A stretch of 64,000 nt of DNA from positions 310,001 through 374,000 of the forward strand of contig NZ_SODM01000001.1 in NCBI RefSeq assembly GCF_004368785.1. The letters run 5' to 3'. The translations under genes were made by a program, and so were the position numbers. Positions 37,661 through 46,374 of this stretch are shown here, piece by piece. This DNA comes from Flavobacterium sp. 270 (GTDB taxonomy: Bacteria > Bacteroidota > Bacteroidia > Flavobacteriales > Flavobacteriaceae). The notes under the pieces are model-generated. The model saw only the letters and a program-made list of their open reading frames with translations, was not told where the DNA came from and made no database searches. Each line of letters starts with the position of its first letter. The stretch's first letter is position 1.

Positions 37661-38011
37661 ATGTCTGATCAAAATAAACAAACCCTGCTTAAAGCAAACG
37701 CAGCTGTAACTGCTGGAGATCATGGAGGATTTCTAAAATACTGCACCGAAGACGTTGTATGGAACTTTGTTGGGGACCGGATTTTAAAAGGAAAAGAAGC
37801 CGTCCAAAATTACATGCAGGAAACTTATATCCAGCCGCCTGAATTTAATATCGAAACAATCACTGCAGATGGCGATTTTGTTACAGCTGTCGGCAGTATC
37901 AGCCTGAAAGAAAAAGAAGGGAAAACAAACCGTTACGAATACTGTGATGTATGGAAATTCAGGGACGGACTGATGGCAGAACTCAAAGCTTTCGTTATAG
38001 AAATCAAGTAA
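37661..38011 (+). CDS. SnoaL/NTF2-like protein
   Basis: 116 residues of the SnoaL-like (nuclear transport factor 2) cone fold. The pattern KANAAVTAGDHGGFLKYCTE then VVWNFVGDRILKGKEAVQNY is typical: helix, acidic strand, then the WxF strand. The C-terminus EYCDVWKFRDGLMAELKAFV closes the fold. Such proteins bind or isomerise small molecules; no substrate can be inferred. It is 112 bases after the hybrid kinase and probably separate. Confidence 0.8.
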   Translation: MSDQNKQTLLKANAAVTAGDHGGFLKYCTEDVVWNFVGDRILKGKEAVQNYMQETYIQPPEFNIETITADGDFVTAVGSISLKEKEGKTNRYEYCDVWKFRDGLMAELKAFVIEIK

Positions 38012-38137
38012 AAAAATATACTGCTTGAAAACAAACTGAAGCAAAAAAACTTCCCTTTTTTGTTATGAGTCAAATTTGAAAAATTTAGATTTTAAATCTC
38101 TATTTTTACAACAATTATAAATGTTGTTATAGCAATT

Positions 38138-38998
38138 TTGAAAAATCATAGCCAAAATATTCAACAATTCGAACTTCCCTCTTCTGCAAAAGCAGGAATA
38201 ATCATTGTTAATATGGAGGATAAAGACGCAGAAAATCATGACGTTTCCAAACCACATCGTGATGATCATTGTCAGTTAATGTTTGCCTTAAACGGAAAAT
38301 TTAAACTAAATATTGATTTTGAAATTATAGAATTTACCAGACCTTCCTTACTTTGTATTTTTCCCGAACAAGTACATCATATTATAGCGGTAAATGATCC
38401 AAAAGGATGGATGATTAGTTTTGATCCGTCATTGGTTAATAAGGAAGTGCTGGGGGTTTTAGAAAGTAAAATAAATAATCCATTTTTATTTCAGGAAAAT
38501 TCGCCTTTTTTTGAACAGCTTAGAATCCTGATGGATTTAATTGAAAAAGTCCAGTCTGAAAATACAAATAACTACATTCAAAAAAGCATTCATTCTTTAT
38601 TAAATGCGCTTTTAAGCCTGATTGCCGGAGAGCTCGTTTCTACTATATCTCTTGATAAATCCAAAGAAAACCGCAGTATCATAATTAAAGAATCTTTTAT
38701 AAAACTAACAAAAGAACATTATAAAACATGGAAACAGCCAGCACAATACGCCTCGGCTCTCTCGATTTCTACTGCACATTTAAATGATATTGTAAAATCA
38801 TTAACAGGAAGTCCTGTCTCGATTCATATCCAGGAAACATCAATAACGGAAGCTAAAAGACTGCTGTACTTTACAGACAGCAGCGTAAAAGAGATTGCTT
38901 ATCAGGTGGGTTATGATGAACCTGTCTATTTTGGAAAACTTTTTAAAAAAGTAACCAGCCTTACTCCACTTAAATTTCGGGAAAAATTCCGTGATTAG
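38138..38998 (+). CDS. AraC-family transcriptional regulator
   Basis: 286 residues from a TTG codon at 38138; the first ATG in frame is at 38213 and would remove part of the sensor domain. An N-terminal cupin-like ligand domain (HRDDHCQLMFALNGKFKLNI) precedes two helix-turn-helices: YASALSISTAHLNDIVKSLT and SVKEIAYQVGYDEPVYFGKL, ending in the AraC signature SLTPLKFRE. It lies upstream of an inositol-phosphatase-like gene and an NAD(P)-binding protein gene on the same strand. Targets are unknown. Confidence 0.85.
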   Translation: MKNHSQNIQQFELPSSAKAGIIIVNMEDKDAENHDVSKPHRDDHCQLMFALNGKFKLNIDFEIIEFTRPSLLCIFPEQVHHIIAVNDPKGWMISFDPSLVNKEVLGVLESKINNPFLFQENSPFFEQLRILMDLIEKVQSENTNNYIQKSIHSLLNALLSLIAGELVSTISLDKSKENRSIIIKESFIKLTKEHYKTWKQPAQYASALSISTAHLNDIVKSLTGSPVSIHIQETSITEAKRLLYFTDSSVKEIAYQVGYDEPVYFGKLFKKVTSLTPLKFREKFRD

Positions 38999-39176
38999 GA
39001 CTATACTTCCCTTCATTCAAACTATATAAAAAGATCATCCTCTAATTAATTTTGCATTGTAATTAATATATAATCATATGCAAAACTAAATCAATATCCC
39101 AATCATTCTTGATGCTGTACGAAAAGTCGGCAATGTCTTTTTAAAAGACTATAAGCAAAATAATATTCCACAAACT

Positions 39177-39884
39177 ATGGATGATCTTTTAAAACAATTA
39201 GAAGATATCGATACTTTGTGTCTGAGTTCTTTAAAAAAAGATTTAGCATTGCAATATCCAAATATTCCATGGCATATTGGCGATGAATTTGATACAGATG
39301 CACAAAGAAATCCGGCAGATAAAGAACAATACTGGCTTTGCGATGCCATGGATGGCGCAATACAATATCTTCAGCATATTGCTGGCTGGACTATAAATCT
39401 GGCGCTTATTCGTGATGGAAAACCTTTGTTTTCTGTGATTTTTGATCCGTTGTCCAACGAAATGTTTTGGGCAAAAGATGGTGAGGGCGCTTTTATAAAT
39501 GACAAATTACTTGAACTCAGCAACAAAACAGATCAGTCAATTATGCTTGCTGTTTTTGAGTACGGACATCAGGATAAATCAAAAACTGATTTAAATGAAA
39601 AAATTGGTACTACGGTTACGAGATTGATTCAGAATTTTGGAATTGTTAGAAATTACGGACCACACGGACTGCAATTGGCTTATGTTGGTGCAGGAAGAAT
39701 CGATTTATTTGTTCAGCAAGATCTCGATACCTATAATTGGATTGCGGGATTACTTATTGCTAAGGAAGCAGGTGCCGAAATCCTGACTACAGCTGGAGAT
39801 TCATGGAAATGGGGAAGCGAAAGTCTGCTCGTGGCACAAAAAAGCATTACTGAAAAATATCTAAAAATTAAATCCATAATTTAA
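39177..39884 (+). CDS. Inositol monophosphatase-family protein, probably 5'-damaged
   Basis: 235 residues from ATG 39177. Family motifs are present but altered: the metal motif reads LCDAMDGAIQYL where WxxDPxDGTxxF is usual, and GDEFD stands for GEE. C-terminal DTYNWIAGLLIAKEAGAEIL is typical. The same frame continues upstream with family-like sequence (IILDAVRKVGNVFLKDYKQ) as far as a TAA at 39087. An ATG at 39078 gives only M-Q-N before that stop. The natural start therefore seems to be lost to a nonsense codon, and the product made from 39177 would lack the first helix. Confidence 0.7.
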   Translation: MDDLLKQLEDIDTLCLSSLKKDLALQYPNIPWHIGDEFDTDAQRNPADKEQYWLCDAMDGAIQYLQHIAGWTINLALIRDGKPLFSVIFDPLSNEMFWAKDGEGAFINDKLLELSNKTDQSIMLAVFEYGHQDKSKTDLNEKIGTTVTRLIQNFGIVRNYGPHGLQLAYVGAGRIDLFVQQDLDTYNWIAGLLIAKEAGAEILTTAGDSWKWGSESLLVAQKSITEKYLKIKSII

Positions 39885-39885
39885 A

Positions 39886-40512
39886 ATGAATATAGCAATT
39901 ATAGGAGCCGGAGCAGGTATTGGCCTAGAATCTGTTTTATTGGCACTCAAAAAAGGCCACATTGTAACGGCATTATCAACAAATACAGATCAGATTCTAA
40001 ATCATCCCAATCTTATTAAAATAAATGGCAGTGCGACATCACCAAAAGACTTAAAAAATGCTATCAAAAATGCTGATGCTGTCCTTATAACCGTTGGAAC
40101 AAAAAATAAAAAAGCAACTACACTTTTTTCTGATATTGCCAAAACACTGACAGAAGTTACCGATGAGTTAAATTTTACTTCACCAGTTTTAGTGATTACT
40201 GGTTTTGGTGCAGGAGACAGTAAAAGGTATCTAAGCTTTTTTATGAAAACTGTGATTTCATTATTCCTGAAAGACCAATACATTAATAAAACCATAATGG
40301 AAGAAACCATTACAAAAAGTAATATGAAATGGGAAATCATAAGGCCTGGAATGCTTACTAACGGAGGTTCAAACTCGAATTACAAAGTTATATCGGAACT
40401 TCAAAAAGGAATGAAAGTTGGAAAGATTTCAAGAGCAGATGTTGCAGAGTTCTTAATTACCGAAGCAGAAAATCCACTAAATCTTTATAAATATGTTGCG
40501 CTGACAAATTAA
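39886..40512 (+). CDS. NAD(P)-binding SDR-like oxidoreductase (NmrA/YwnB type)
   Basis: 208 residues. The Rossmann motif is IIGAGAGIGLESVLLALKKG at about residues 4-23. The rest resembles atypical SDR proteins of the NAD(P)H-binding group (TKSNMKWEIIRPGMLTNGGS and RADVAEFLITEAENPLN). No catalytic YxxxK is visible, so it may sense or shuttle NADPH rather than act as a dehydrogenase. It starts 1 base after the phosphatase-like gene and is surely co-transcribed with it. A terminator follows at 40519. Confidence 0.8.
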   Translation: MNIAIIGAGAGIGLESVLLALKKGHIVTALSTNTDQILNHPNLIKINGSATSPKDLKNAIKNADAVLITVGTKNKKATTLFSDIAKTLTEVTDELNFTSPVLVITGFGAGDSKRYLSFFMKTVISLFLKDQYINKTIMEETITKSNMKWEIIRPGMLTNGGSNSNYKVISELQKGMKVGKISRADVAEFLITEAENPLNLYKYVALTN

Positions 40513-40518
40513 TAGATA

Positions 40519-40544
40519 AAAACACTTCGTTAATGAAGTGTTTT
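40519..40544 (+). terminator. Intrinsic terminator after the SDR-like gene
   Basis: Perfect 10-bp stem AAAACACTTC/GAAGTGTTTT with a 6-base loop and a T run, 7 bases after the stop codon. Confidence 0.85.
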
Positions 40545-40677
40545 TTCTTTATATTAAAATTCAATAAACAACTAAATAATAATATTAAAAGCTTTTTAGT
40601 ATTTCATTTTTTGACGTTTTAAATTTAGCGGCAGAATCTTAGCAACAACCGTTTTCTAAAACTAATTCCTAAAATTT

Positions 40678-41292
40678 TTATTTGCCTAATAACTTCAATT
40701 CAAGTTCTTTTACTTTATTTTCCAAATCAGCAATATACTTTTTCTGAGGTTGTAATACCTGCTCAATTTCGTCAACTGTGTAACGCGGAGTAATATGCTG
40801 GGGACAATTCCAATCGTAAGCCTGAATGTCAAAAATCAACATTTGTTCGGGACGAAACTTATAATCTTCAGGTTTTAAAAGATCATACAATTCTTTGTTT
40901 TCTTCTAAGTTAACAACCTTCGCATTTGCATAAAGTTTTAACCTGGCTCTTTGCGGATACGAAATCATAATTAGAGCTACTTTCTCATTTTTAGAAATAT
41001 TACCCGTAGAAATATATTGTCGGTTACCTGCAAAATCAACAATTCCAATTGTTTTATTATCGATCACTTTAATAAATCCTGCAGGTCCGCCACGATGCTG
41101 AATGTACGGATATTCATTTTCTCCAAAACTGGCCATATAAAAACTATCTCTGTCACCTATAAAGTTAATTTCGTTTTCTGTCAATCCATCTACAACCGAC
41201 ATTTTTTCCATGCGGTCATAAGCACTTCTGCTTCCCGCTTCTTCCTGCATTTTTTTTATTGTTTCCGTAAAAGCTAATTTCCCGTAGTTCAT
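40678..41292 (-). CDS. Pyridoxamine 5'-phosphate oxidase-fold flavoprotein
   Basis: 204 residues from ATG 41292 (MNYGKLAFTETIKKMQEEAG); the frame is open upstream but runs into the old yellow enzyme gene. FYMASFGENEYPYIQHRGGP and the strand GFIKVIDNKTIGIVDFAGNR are typical of the PNPOx-like split-barrel that binds FMN, and ISTGNISKNEKVALIMISYP completes the pattern. The C-terminus is a coiled coil (YIADLENKVKELELKLLGK). It lies downstream of the old yellow enzyme gene on the same strand with an 79-base gap, so both may answer to the same promoter. Likely a flavin-dependent reductase; substrate unknown. Confidence 0.85.
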   Translation of the reverse strand: MNYGKLAFTETIKKMQEEAGSRSAYDRMEKMSVVDGLTENEINFIGDRDSFYMASFGENEYPYIQHRGGPAGFIKVIDNKTIGIVDFAGNRQYISTGNISKNEKVALIMISYPQRARLKLYANAKVVNLEENKELYDLLKPEDYKFRPEQMLIFDIQAYDWNCPQHITPRYTVDEIEQVLQPQKKYIADLENKVKELELKLLGK

Positions 41293-41371
41293 AATAACTA
41301 ATTTTAAATTGTTCTTATTTCTCTGGTTGAATTTAAATTCTGTTGAATCTTTAATGAGTAAAAAAATACTT

Positions 41372-42460
41372 TTACAATGAACCCGGATAAACAAAGGTCT
41401 GCCATCCTCTCATTGTTTCAATAAAACGTTCGCTCAATCCTCCCTGACGAAGATAATCTGCCATAACAGGCATCTTAGGACTGTCATAATTAGGATTAGC
41501 TTCTACCTGAATAGGAAAGTCTCGTTGTAAAATTGCTGCACGTGCAATAAGTACAAAATCACAACCTTCATCCAAAAGTTGTCCGGCACGCTGTGCACTC
41601 ATAATCTTTCCGGCTGCACCTAAACGTACACCTTTGCGAGGAATCTCGGTAAAAACACTAAGCATCGTTTTTCCCTGAAAAGTTCCTTCACGAACAATTT
41701 GAGCAGAATCCCACAATGCCAAATCCAAATAATCAATCAGTTCACGATCAAAGATATCCGCCGTAACTTCTCGAAGCTCTTCCAAAAGTAATCCATAACG
41801 TTCAATTGACAAGCGCCAGCCTATCTGAAAATTAGGACCACAGGCTTTGCGAATTCCTTCAATAACTTCAATCGTAAAACGTGCACGGTTTTCCAAGCTT
41901 CCTCCATATTTATCTGTACGGTCGTTTAAATTTGGTGACATGAATTCTGAAAGAATCCAACCGAAAGCACCATGAACTGAGATACCGTCAAATCCTGCAA
42001 GCTGTGCTCTTTTTGCTGCTGAGATAAAACTGTCCCGAATTCGCTCTACCTCTTCTGTTGTAATTGCTTTGATTCCTTTTAATGTTTTGCCGGAAGCCGG
42101 AGCTGGTATTCCTCCTATTTCGGGTTTAGCACGATGCCCAGCATGATGTAATTGTACGGCAGATAATGCCCCGCCCTTACGCATGACATTTGCCATTTGA
42201 GTCAGTCCCGGCAAATGGTCATCACTGTGAATGCCTAATTGGCGCTCAAATGCAATTCCTCCGGCTTCTACTGTTGAAGCACTTGTTTGGATTAATCCAT
42301 AATTGCTTTGAGCAAGCTGCTCCATCCAGGATTGGTCGTAAATAGATGCTCTACCATCATGATGACTTTGCTGGCTTGTTAATGGTGCCAGCATAAAACG
42401 ATTTCTCATTGCCGGACCATGCAGCAATGTAAGTGGTTTGAATAAATCAGAAACAGACAT
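41372..42460 (-). CDS. Old yellow enzyme-family NADH:flavin oxidoreductase
   Basis: 362 residues of a single TIM barrel. Start FKPLTLLHGPAMRNRFMLAP is the OYE signature; VQLHHAGHRAKP, DGISVHGAFGWILSEFMSP and the run NDRTDKYGGSLENRARFTIE follow in order. It uses FMN and NAD(P)H to reduce activated C=C bonds such as those of alpha,beta-unsaturated carbonyls. A promoter with the box CAACTTTG (42512-42505) and a 29-bp inverted repeat arm 21 bases upstream control it. It is divergent from the DsrE gene, which has the mirror arrangement. Confidence 0.9.
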   Translation of the reverse strand: MSVSDLFKPLTLLHGPAMRNRFMLAPLTSQQSHHDGRASIYDQSWMEQLAQSNYGLIQTSASTVEAGGIAFERQLGIHSDDHLPGLTQMANVMRKGGALSAVQLHHAGHRAKPEIGGIPAPASGKTLKGIKAITTEEVERIRDSFISAAKRAQLAGFDGISVHGAFGWILSEFMSPNLNDRTDKYGGSLENRARFTIEVIEGIRKACGPNFQIGWRLSIERYGLLLEELREVTADIFDRELIDYLDLALWDSAQIVREGTFQGKTMLSVFTEIPRKGVRLGAAGKIMSAQRAGQLLDEGCDFVLIARAAILQRDFPIQVEANPNYDSPKMPVMADYLRQGGLSERFIETMRGWQTFVYPGSL

Positions 42461-42504
42461 ATTTTTAATTTTTTAGGTTCTATTTATGTAAATAATTATC
42501 GGTA

Positions 42505-42680
42505 CAAAGTTGCCCTGATTATCACTCCTAAAAAATGGATAATTTTTACTTTATAATGGATGTTTTGAATCTATTATTCTATAGCTGGTTAAAAATTGCC
42601 AAAAAATGGAGGGCTGAAAAATCATCCATTATAAAGTAAAAATCATCCATTAATTACAATTCAAGCCTGCCTGATCTTTG
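42505..42680. promoter_or_regulatory. Symmetric divergent promoter region with 29-bp inverted repeat
   Basis: Left arm 42534-42562 and right arm 42623-42651 are reverse complements at 28 of 29 positions. Each arm carries AATGGAT twice as a direct repeat 21 bp apart. From each arm it is exactly 21 bases outward to a -7-like box: CAACTTTG for the OYE gene (minus strand, 42512-42505) and GATCTTTG for the DsrE gene (42673-42680). Both boxes miss the TAnnTTTG consensus by one base, as expected at activator-dependent promoters. The layout suggests an AraC-type activator. Confidence 0.75.
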
Positions 42681-42706
42681 CAGTATTAATTTAATATTTA
42701 TTTAAA

Positions 42707-43072
42707 ATGAAAAAAACAGCAATTATTATTCTTTCTGACCCAAAAGCTGGTTCAGAAGAAGCTCTAGGACGCATATTTAATGCCTTAGCATCTGCATACG
42801 AATTTAAACATGCAGGTGAAGACGTAAAAATTATTTTTCAGGGTACAGGTATCAGATGGCCGGAACAACTAGACAAACCAGAACATCCTGTTCATGCACT
42901 TTACACAGAAGTAAAAGCTCATGTTCATGGTCTTTCTAAAGGCTGCGTAGCTGTATTTGGTACAGAAGTATCTGGTTATGATCTGTTAAACGACAATGAA
43001 GTTCCGGGAACTCCTGGTCTGCCAAGTTTCATTAATCTAAGAGACGAAGGTTACGACATTTTAATTTTCTAA
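42707..43072 (+). CDS. DsrE-family protein
   Basis: 121 residues of the DsrE/DsrF-like fold: KTAIIILSDPKAGSEEALGR and IFNALASAYEFKHAGEDVKI, then IFQGTGIRWPEQL. The C-terminal half has a single conserved-position cysteine (SKGCVAVFG). Relatives carry sulfur or are of unknown use. It is expressed from the symmetric divergent promoter shared with the old yellow enzyme gene and ends at a hairpin, so it is monocistronic. Confidence 0.8.
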   Translation: MKKTAIIILSDPKAGSEEALGRIFNALASAYEFKHAGEDVKIIFQGTGIRWPEQLDKPEHPVHALYTEVKAHVHGLSKGCVAVFGTEVSGYDLLNDNEVPGTPGLPSFINLRDEGYDILIF

Positions 43073-43083
43073 CCCCGTTTTCA

Positions 43084-43122
43084 AAAAAACTGTCCCACTT
43101 TTTCAGTGAGGGCAGTTTTTTT
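43084..43122 (+). terminator. Intrinsic terminator after the DsrE gene
   Basis: An imperfect stem (AAAAACTG...CAGTTTTT with CCC/GGG inside) is followed by a T run 10-50 bases after the stop codon. Confidence 0.7.
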
Positions 43123-43269
43123 ATTTGTTATCAAGGCTGAAGTTTCGTCATTAAAATCACTTTCCATTTAATTTTACTATAAAATGATTGGATATTTTTT
43201 TAGTATTTTTAGTGCATTCCTTAAAGAAAAAATTTCTGCTAAAAACGATCAATATAAAGAGTTTAAATT

Positions 43270-43737
43270 ATGAAAGAAGATTTCCAGTATTACATGAACC
43301 AATGTCTTGACCTTGCCAAAACCGCATTAGATACTGGCAACCCGCCCGTAGGAGCCTTAATCGTTTTGGATGGAGAAGTAATAGGGACAGGAATTGAATC
43401 GGGAAAATCGACAGGAGATATTACAAATCATGCTGAAATACTAGCAATAAGAAATGCGTTGAAAAACGGATATTCTGACAAATTATATCTGGCCAAAATG
43501 TACAGTACTCATGAACCTTGTATTATGTGTTCTTATATGATACGGCATCATAAAATACATGAAATTGTTTATGGATCAGATGTACCACTGCTTGGTGGAT
43601 TGACATCAAAATTTAATATTCTTGAAACTGAAGATGTCCCAAAATGGGGAAATAAACCAAAAATTGTCAGCGGTATATGCCTTGACGAATGTAATGCACT
43701 TACGACACAATTTTTGGAATCTTTAAATAAATTATAA
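43270..43737 (+). CDS. Nucleoside deaminase (CMP/dCMP and guanine deaminase fold)
   Basis: 155 residues. Zinc motifs are complete: HAE (THAE-like NHAEILAIRNAL, His and catalytic Glu) and PCxMC in HEPCIMCSYMIRHHKI. GNPPVGALIVLDGEVIGTG is the typical N-terminal strand pair. Families with this pattern include guanine deaminase and TadA-like enzymes. The AraC gene starts 4 bases downstream, so they form an operon. The substrate cannot be decided from sequence. Confidence 0.85.
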   Translation: MKEDFQYYMNQCLDLAKTALDTGNPPVGALIVLDGEVIGTGIESGKSTGDITNHAEILAIRNALKNGYSDKLYLAKMYSTHEPCIMCSYMIRHHKIHEIVYGSDVPLLGGLTSKFNILETEDVPKWGNKPKIVSGICLDECNALTTQFLESLNKL

Positions 43738-43741
43738 GTAT

Positions 43742-44620
43742 ATGTTAGCACAATCTGTTTACACATTAATAAATCAGCAGACGGGGAACTTGTCTTTTAA
43801 AGTTTTTGAGTTTGATAACAGCAGCTATTTTGACCATATTCAGCGTAATAATTACTTCACTATAATTATTATTACCTCTGGTCAGGGTTTAGCCAAAGTT
43901 GATCTTTCTGAATATTTGTTTAAAGAAAATACAATGTTTGCCTTTTATCCGTATCAGCCTTTTATGTTGGCTTCAGAAGGTGCACTTGTAGGGGTTTGTA
44001 TTCAGTTTCATCATGATTTCTTCTGCATTTACAGACATCATAAAGAAATAGCTGCAAATGGCATTTTATTCAACAATATTTATCAGCAGCCTTTTATTTT
44101 GCTTGATCAAAACAATAAAAACACACTGCTTAACATTGTCGGAGAGATCGTTAATGAATTAAAAATGGATGCTTTAAGAAAAGACGAGGTTCTTATTTCT
44201 TATTTAAAGATATTTTTGGTCCTGGCTACCAGAATTAAACTTGAGCAGCAGTCTGTAGAAGACACAAAATTAATCGACAATAAACAATTGAGAATTGTAC
44301 AAAATCTTAGAAACGCAATTGAGGAAAATTTTAGAATTAAGCATTCTGCAAGTGATTATGCAGAAATACTGCATCTAACTCCAATTGCTTTGGGACGTGT
44401 TTCAAAAAATCATTTTAATATGACACTGTCAGATCTGATTTCTGAGCGAATTATTGTTGAAGCAAAACGAGAATTATATCTTACCAACAAAACAATTAAA
44501 GAGATTGCATATGAACTTGGTTATGATGACGAGTATTATTTTAGCAGGGTTTTTAAAGGTAAAACAGATATTTCACCTCAGCTTTACAGAGAAACTATCG
44601 GGTTTAACAGAGGCGCGTAA
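43742..44620 (+). CDS. AraC-family transcriptional regulator
   Basis: 292 residues with an N-terminal cupin-like sensor (IIIITSGQGLAKVDLSEYLF) and a C-terminal double helix-turn-helix: DYAEILHLTPIALGRVSKNH and TIKEIAYELGYDDEYYFSRV. It starts 4 bases after the deaminase gene. It is the closest AraC regulator to the OYE/DsrE promoter (about 1 kb away), whose repeated 21-bp-spaced half-sites suit this family, so it is a candidate activator there. Convergent with the HxlR gene (23-base gap). Confidence 0.85.
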   Translation: MLAQSVYTLINQQTGNLSFKVFEFDNSSYFDHIQRNNYFTIIIITSGQGLAKVDLSEYLFKENTMFAFYPYQPFMLASEGALVGVCIQFHHDFFCIYRHHKEIAANGILFNNIYQQPFILLDQNNKNTLLNIVGEIVNELKMDALRKDEVLISYLKIFLVLATRIKLEQQSVEDTKLIDNKQLRIVQNLRNAIEENFRIKHSASDYAEILHLTPIALGRVSKNHFNMTLSDLISERIIVEAKRELYLTNKTIKEIAYELGYDDEYYFSRVFKGKTDISPQLYRETIGFNRGA

Positions 44621-44643
44621 ACGAAAAGAACCAACGAGTTATA

Positions 44644-45015
44644 CTATTCTCCTGAATTTAAATCTAAACGTTTTAAAATAAGCGACCGCAAACGTTCCTG
44701 ATGCTCATCTCCCCAATTTCCAATAGAGGAAATTACCGGAATTAGTGTTTTCCCAAAATCAGTGAGACTATACTCTACTTTTGGAGGTACAACGGGATAT
44801 ATGATCTTTGTTATTAATTCATGTTCCTCCAGTTCTTTCAACTGAATATTCAAAACCCTTCGTGAAGCATCCGGTATTTTACGTTGCAACTCGCTCGGTC
44901 TTTTATGTCCCTCATTAATAAACCAAAGTAAACGTATTTTCCATTTACCGTAAAGTACTTCACCAATCAGGTCAAGTCCACAATTAAGGCTCGGAATTAT
45001 TTTTCTCTCATACAT
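44644..45015 (-). CDS. HxlR-family winged-helix regulator
   Basis: 123 residues with the HxlR pattern: a conserved N-terminal Cys (SLNCGLDLIGEVLYGKWKIR) and LLWFINEGHKRPSELQRKIP, then SRRVLNIQLKELEEHELI and VEYSLTDFGKTLIPVIS. Such dimers often sense electrophiles or redox state through the cysteine. It is divergent from the SDR gene at 45144 with a 128-base gap and is the likely regulator of the SDR/SnoaL pair. Confidence 0.9.
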   Translation of the reverse strand: MYERKIIPSLNCGLDLIGEVLYGKWKIRLLWFINEGHKRPSELQRKIPDASRRVLNIQLKELEEHELITKIIYPVVPPKVEYSLTDFGKTLIPVISSIGNWGDEHQERLRSLILKRLDLNSGE

Positions 45016-45143
45016 ATTACAAAATTAAACGTATATCTCAAATTATGCAATAGGGGATAAATTTATCCCTATGTGAATCGTAATTCCGTACTTGTGCAAA
45101 CTGTTTTTATATACCAATTTTGCCCTATAAACAATTCTTAAAA

Positions 45144-45932
45144 ATGGGACAATTTAATTTTAACAATGAGTTATCGGGCAAGATTGCCTTGGTAACAGGA
45201 GGCACAAAAGGAGCCGGAAGAGCAATTGCCGAAAGACTTTCACAAGCTGGAGCAATAGTTATTATTACCGCAAGAAATGCGCCGGAGAAACAAAATAACA
45301 TGCATTTCATTCCTTCGGATCTAACTAAAGCAGAAGAAGCAAAAAAAGTAGTGCACGAAGTGTTATCGACTTATGGGAGACTCGACATTCTTATAAACAA
45401 CCTCGGTTCTTCTGAAACGCCAGCTGGTGGTTTTGCCGTATTAACTGATGAAGATTGGGAATCAACTCTACAGGCTAATCTACTTGCTCCTATTCGACTG
45501 GATAGAGCATTTTTACCCCAGATGATAGCGCAAAAAAGCGGTGTCATCATTCACATCGCTTCTATTCAAGGAAAATTACCGTTGTATGATTCTACTTTAC
45601 CTTATGCCGCTGCAAAAGCTGGATTGATAAATTATAGCAAAAGTTTATCCAATGAAGTTACACCAAAAGGTGTTCGAGTGCTAACGGTTTCTCCAGGCTG
45701 GATCAGAACAGAAAATGTCAAAGTATGGTTGGAAAGGATCGCTCAGAGTTCAAATATTTCTGTTGAGCAGGCAGAGAAAAGTGTTATGGATGCCTTGGGA
45801 GGAATACCTTTCGGAAGACCGGCAGAGCCCGAAGAGGTTGCAGAATTGGTCGGATTTTTGGTTTCGCCAAGAGCAAACTATCTCACAGGAACAGAATATG
45901 TAATTGACGGTGGAACTGTACCCACCATTTAA
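45144..45932 (+). CDS. Short-chain dehydrogenase/reductase
   Basis: 262 residues from ATG 45144; a TTG eight codons upstream is less likely. Cofactor loop ALVTGGTKGAGRAIAERL, NNLG strand and catalytic YAAAKAGLINYSKSL (Tyr, Lys), preceded by the Ser in HIASIQGKLP. Ends TGTEYVIDGGTVPTI as usual for classical SDRs. It is the first gene of an operon with the SnoaL-like gene 19 bases downstream and is divergent from hxlR, which probably represses it. Confidence 0.9.
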   Translation: MGQFNFNNELSGKIALVTGGTKGAGRAIAERLSQAGAIVIITARNAPEKQNNMHFIPSDLTKAEEAKKVVHEVLSTYGRLDILINNLGSSETPAGGFAVLTDEDWESTLQANLLAPIRLDRAFLPQMIAQKSGVIIHIASIQGKLPLYDSTLPYAAAKAGLINYSKSLSNEVTPKGVRVLTVSPGWIRTENVKVWLERIAQSSNISVEQAEKSVMDALGGIPFGRPAEPEEVAELVGFLVSPRANYLTGTEYVIDGGTVPTI

Positions 45933-45951
45933 TAACCTTAAAAATAACAAA

Positions 45952-46275
45952 ATGAACTTACCGAAAGTACTATCAGATTTAGTAAAAACACAAAATAACT
46001 TTGACAGTGTTGCTTATGCAAATTGTTTTTCTGAAACTGCCGTAGTTTTTGATGAAGGCAAAACACACATAGGAAGAAAAGAAATTGAACATTGGATTGC
46101 CGATGCCAACGAGCGATACGAAGCTGTAATGAAGCCCATTGACTTTGAAGAAAAAGAATCTGAAAGCATTTTAAAAGCAGAAGTTTCTGGAAACTTTGAA
46201 GGAAGTCCTATCGTATTGAATTATCATTTAGAGATAACTGATGGATTGATAAAATCATTGAAAATTACAGGATAA
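45952..46275 (+). CDS. SnoaL-like (NTF2 fold) protein
   Basis: 107 residues from ATG 45952; a longer frame overlaps the SDR stop and has no support. NFDSVAYANCFSETAVVFDE and HIGRKEIEHWIADANERYEA show the helix-strand-helix start of the SnoaL-like fold. It ends in a strong hairpin terminator. Together with the SDR and HxlR it matches a widespread redox-responsive trio in Bacteroidota. Function not known. Confidence 0.85.
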   Translation: MNLPKVLSDLVKTQNNFDSVAYANCFSETAVVFDEGKTHIGRKEIEHWIADANERYEAVMKPIDFEEKESESILKAEVSGNFEGSPIVLNYHLEITDGLIKSLKITG

Positions 46276-46278
46276 ATG

Positions 46279-46309
46279 AGAATGGCTAAAATTAGCCATT
46301 CTTTTTTTA
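46279..46309 (+). terminator. Intrinsic terminator after the SDR/SnoaL operon
   Basis: Perfect 11-bp stem AGAATGGCTAA/TTAGCCATTCT with a two-base loop and seven Ts, directly after the stop codon. Confidence 0.9.
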
Positions 46310-46374
46310 TAAAATCATAGCAATACTATTTAGACAACGAACTAACAATCAGAAAAAAAACAAAAGTTTTCAAC

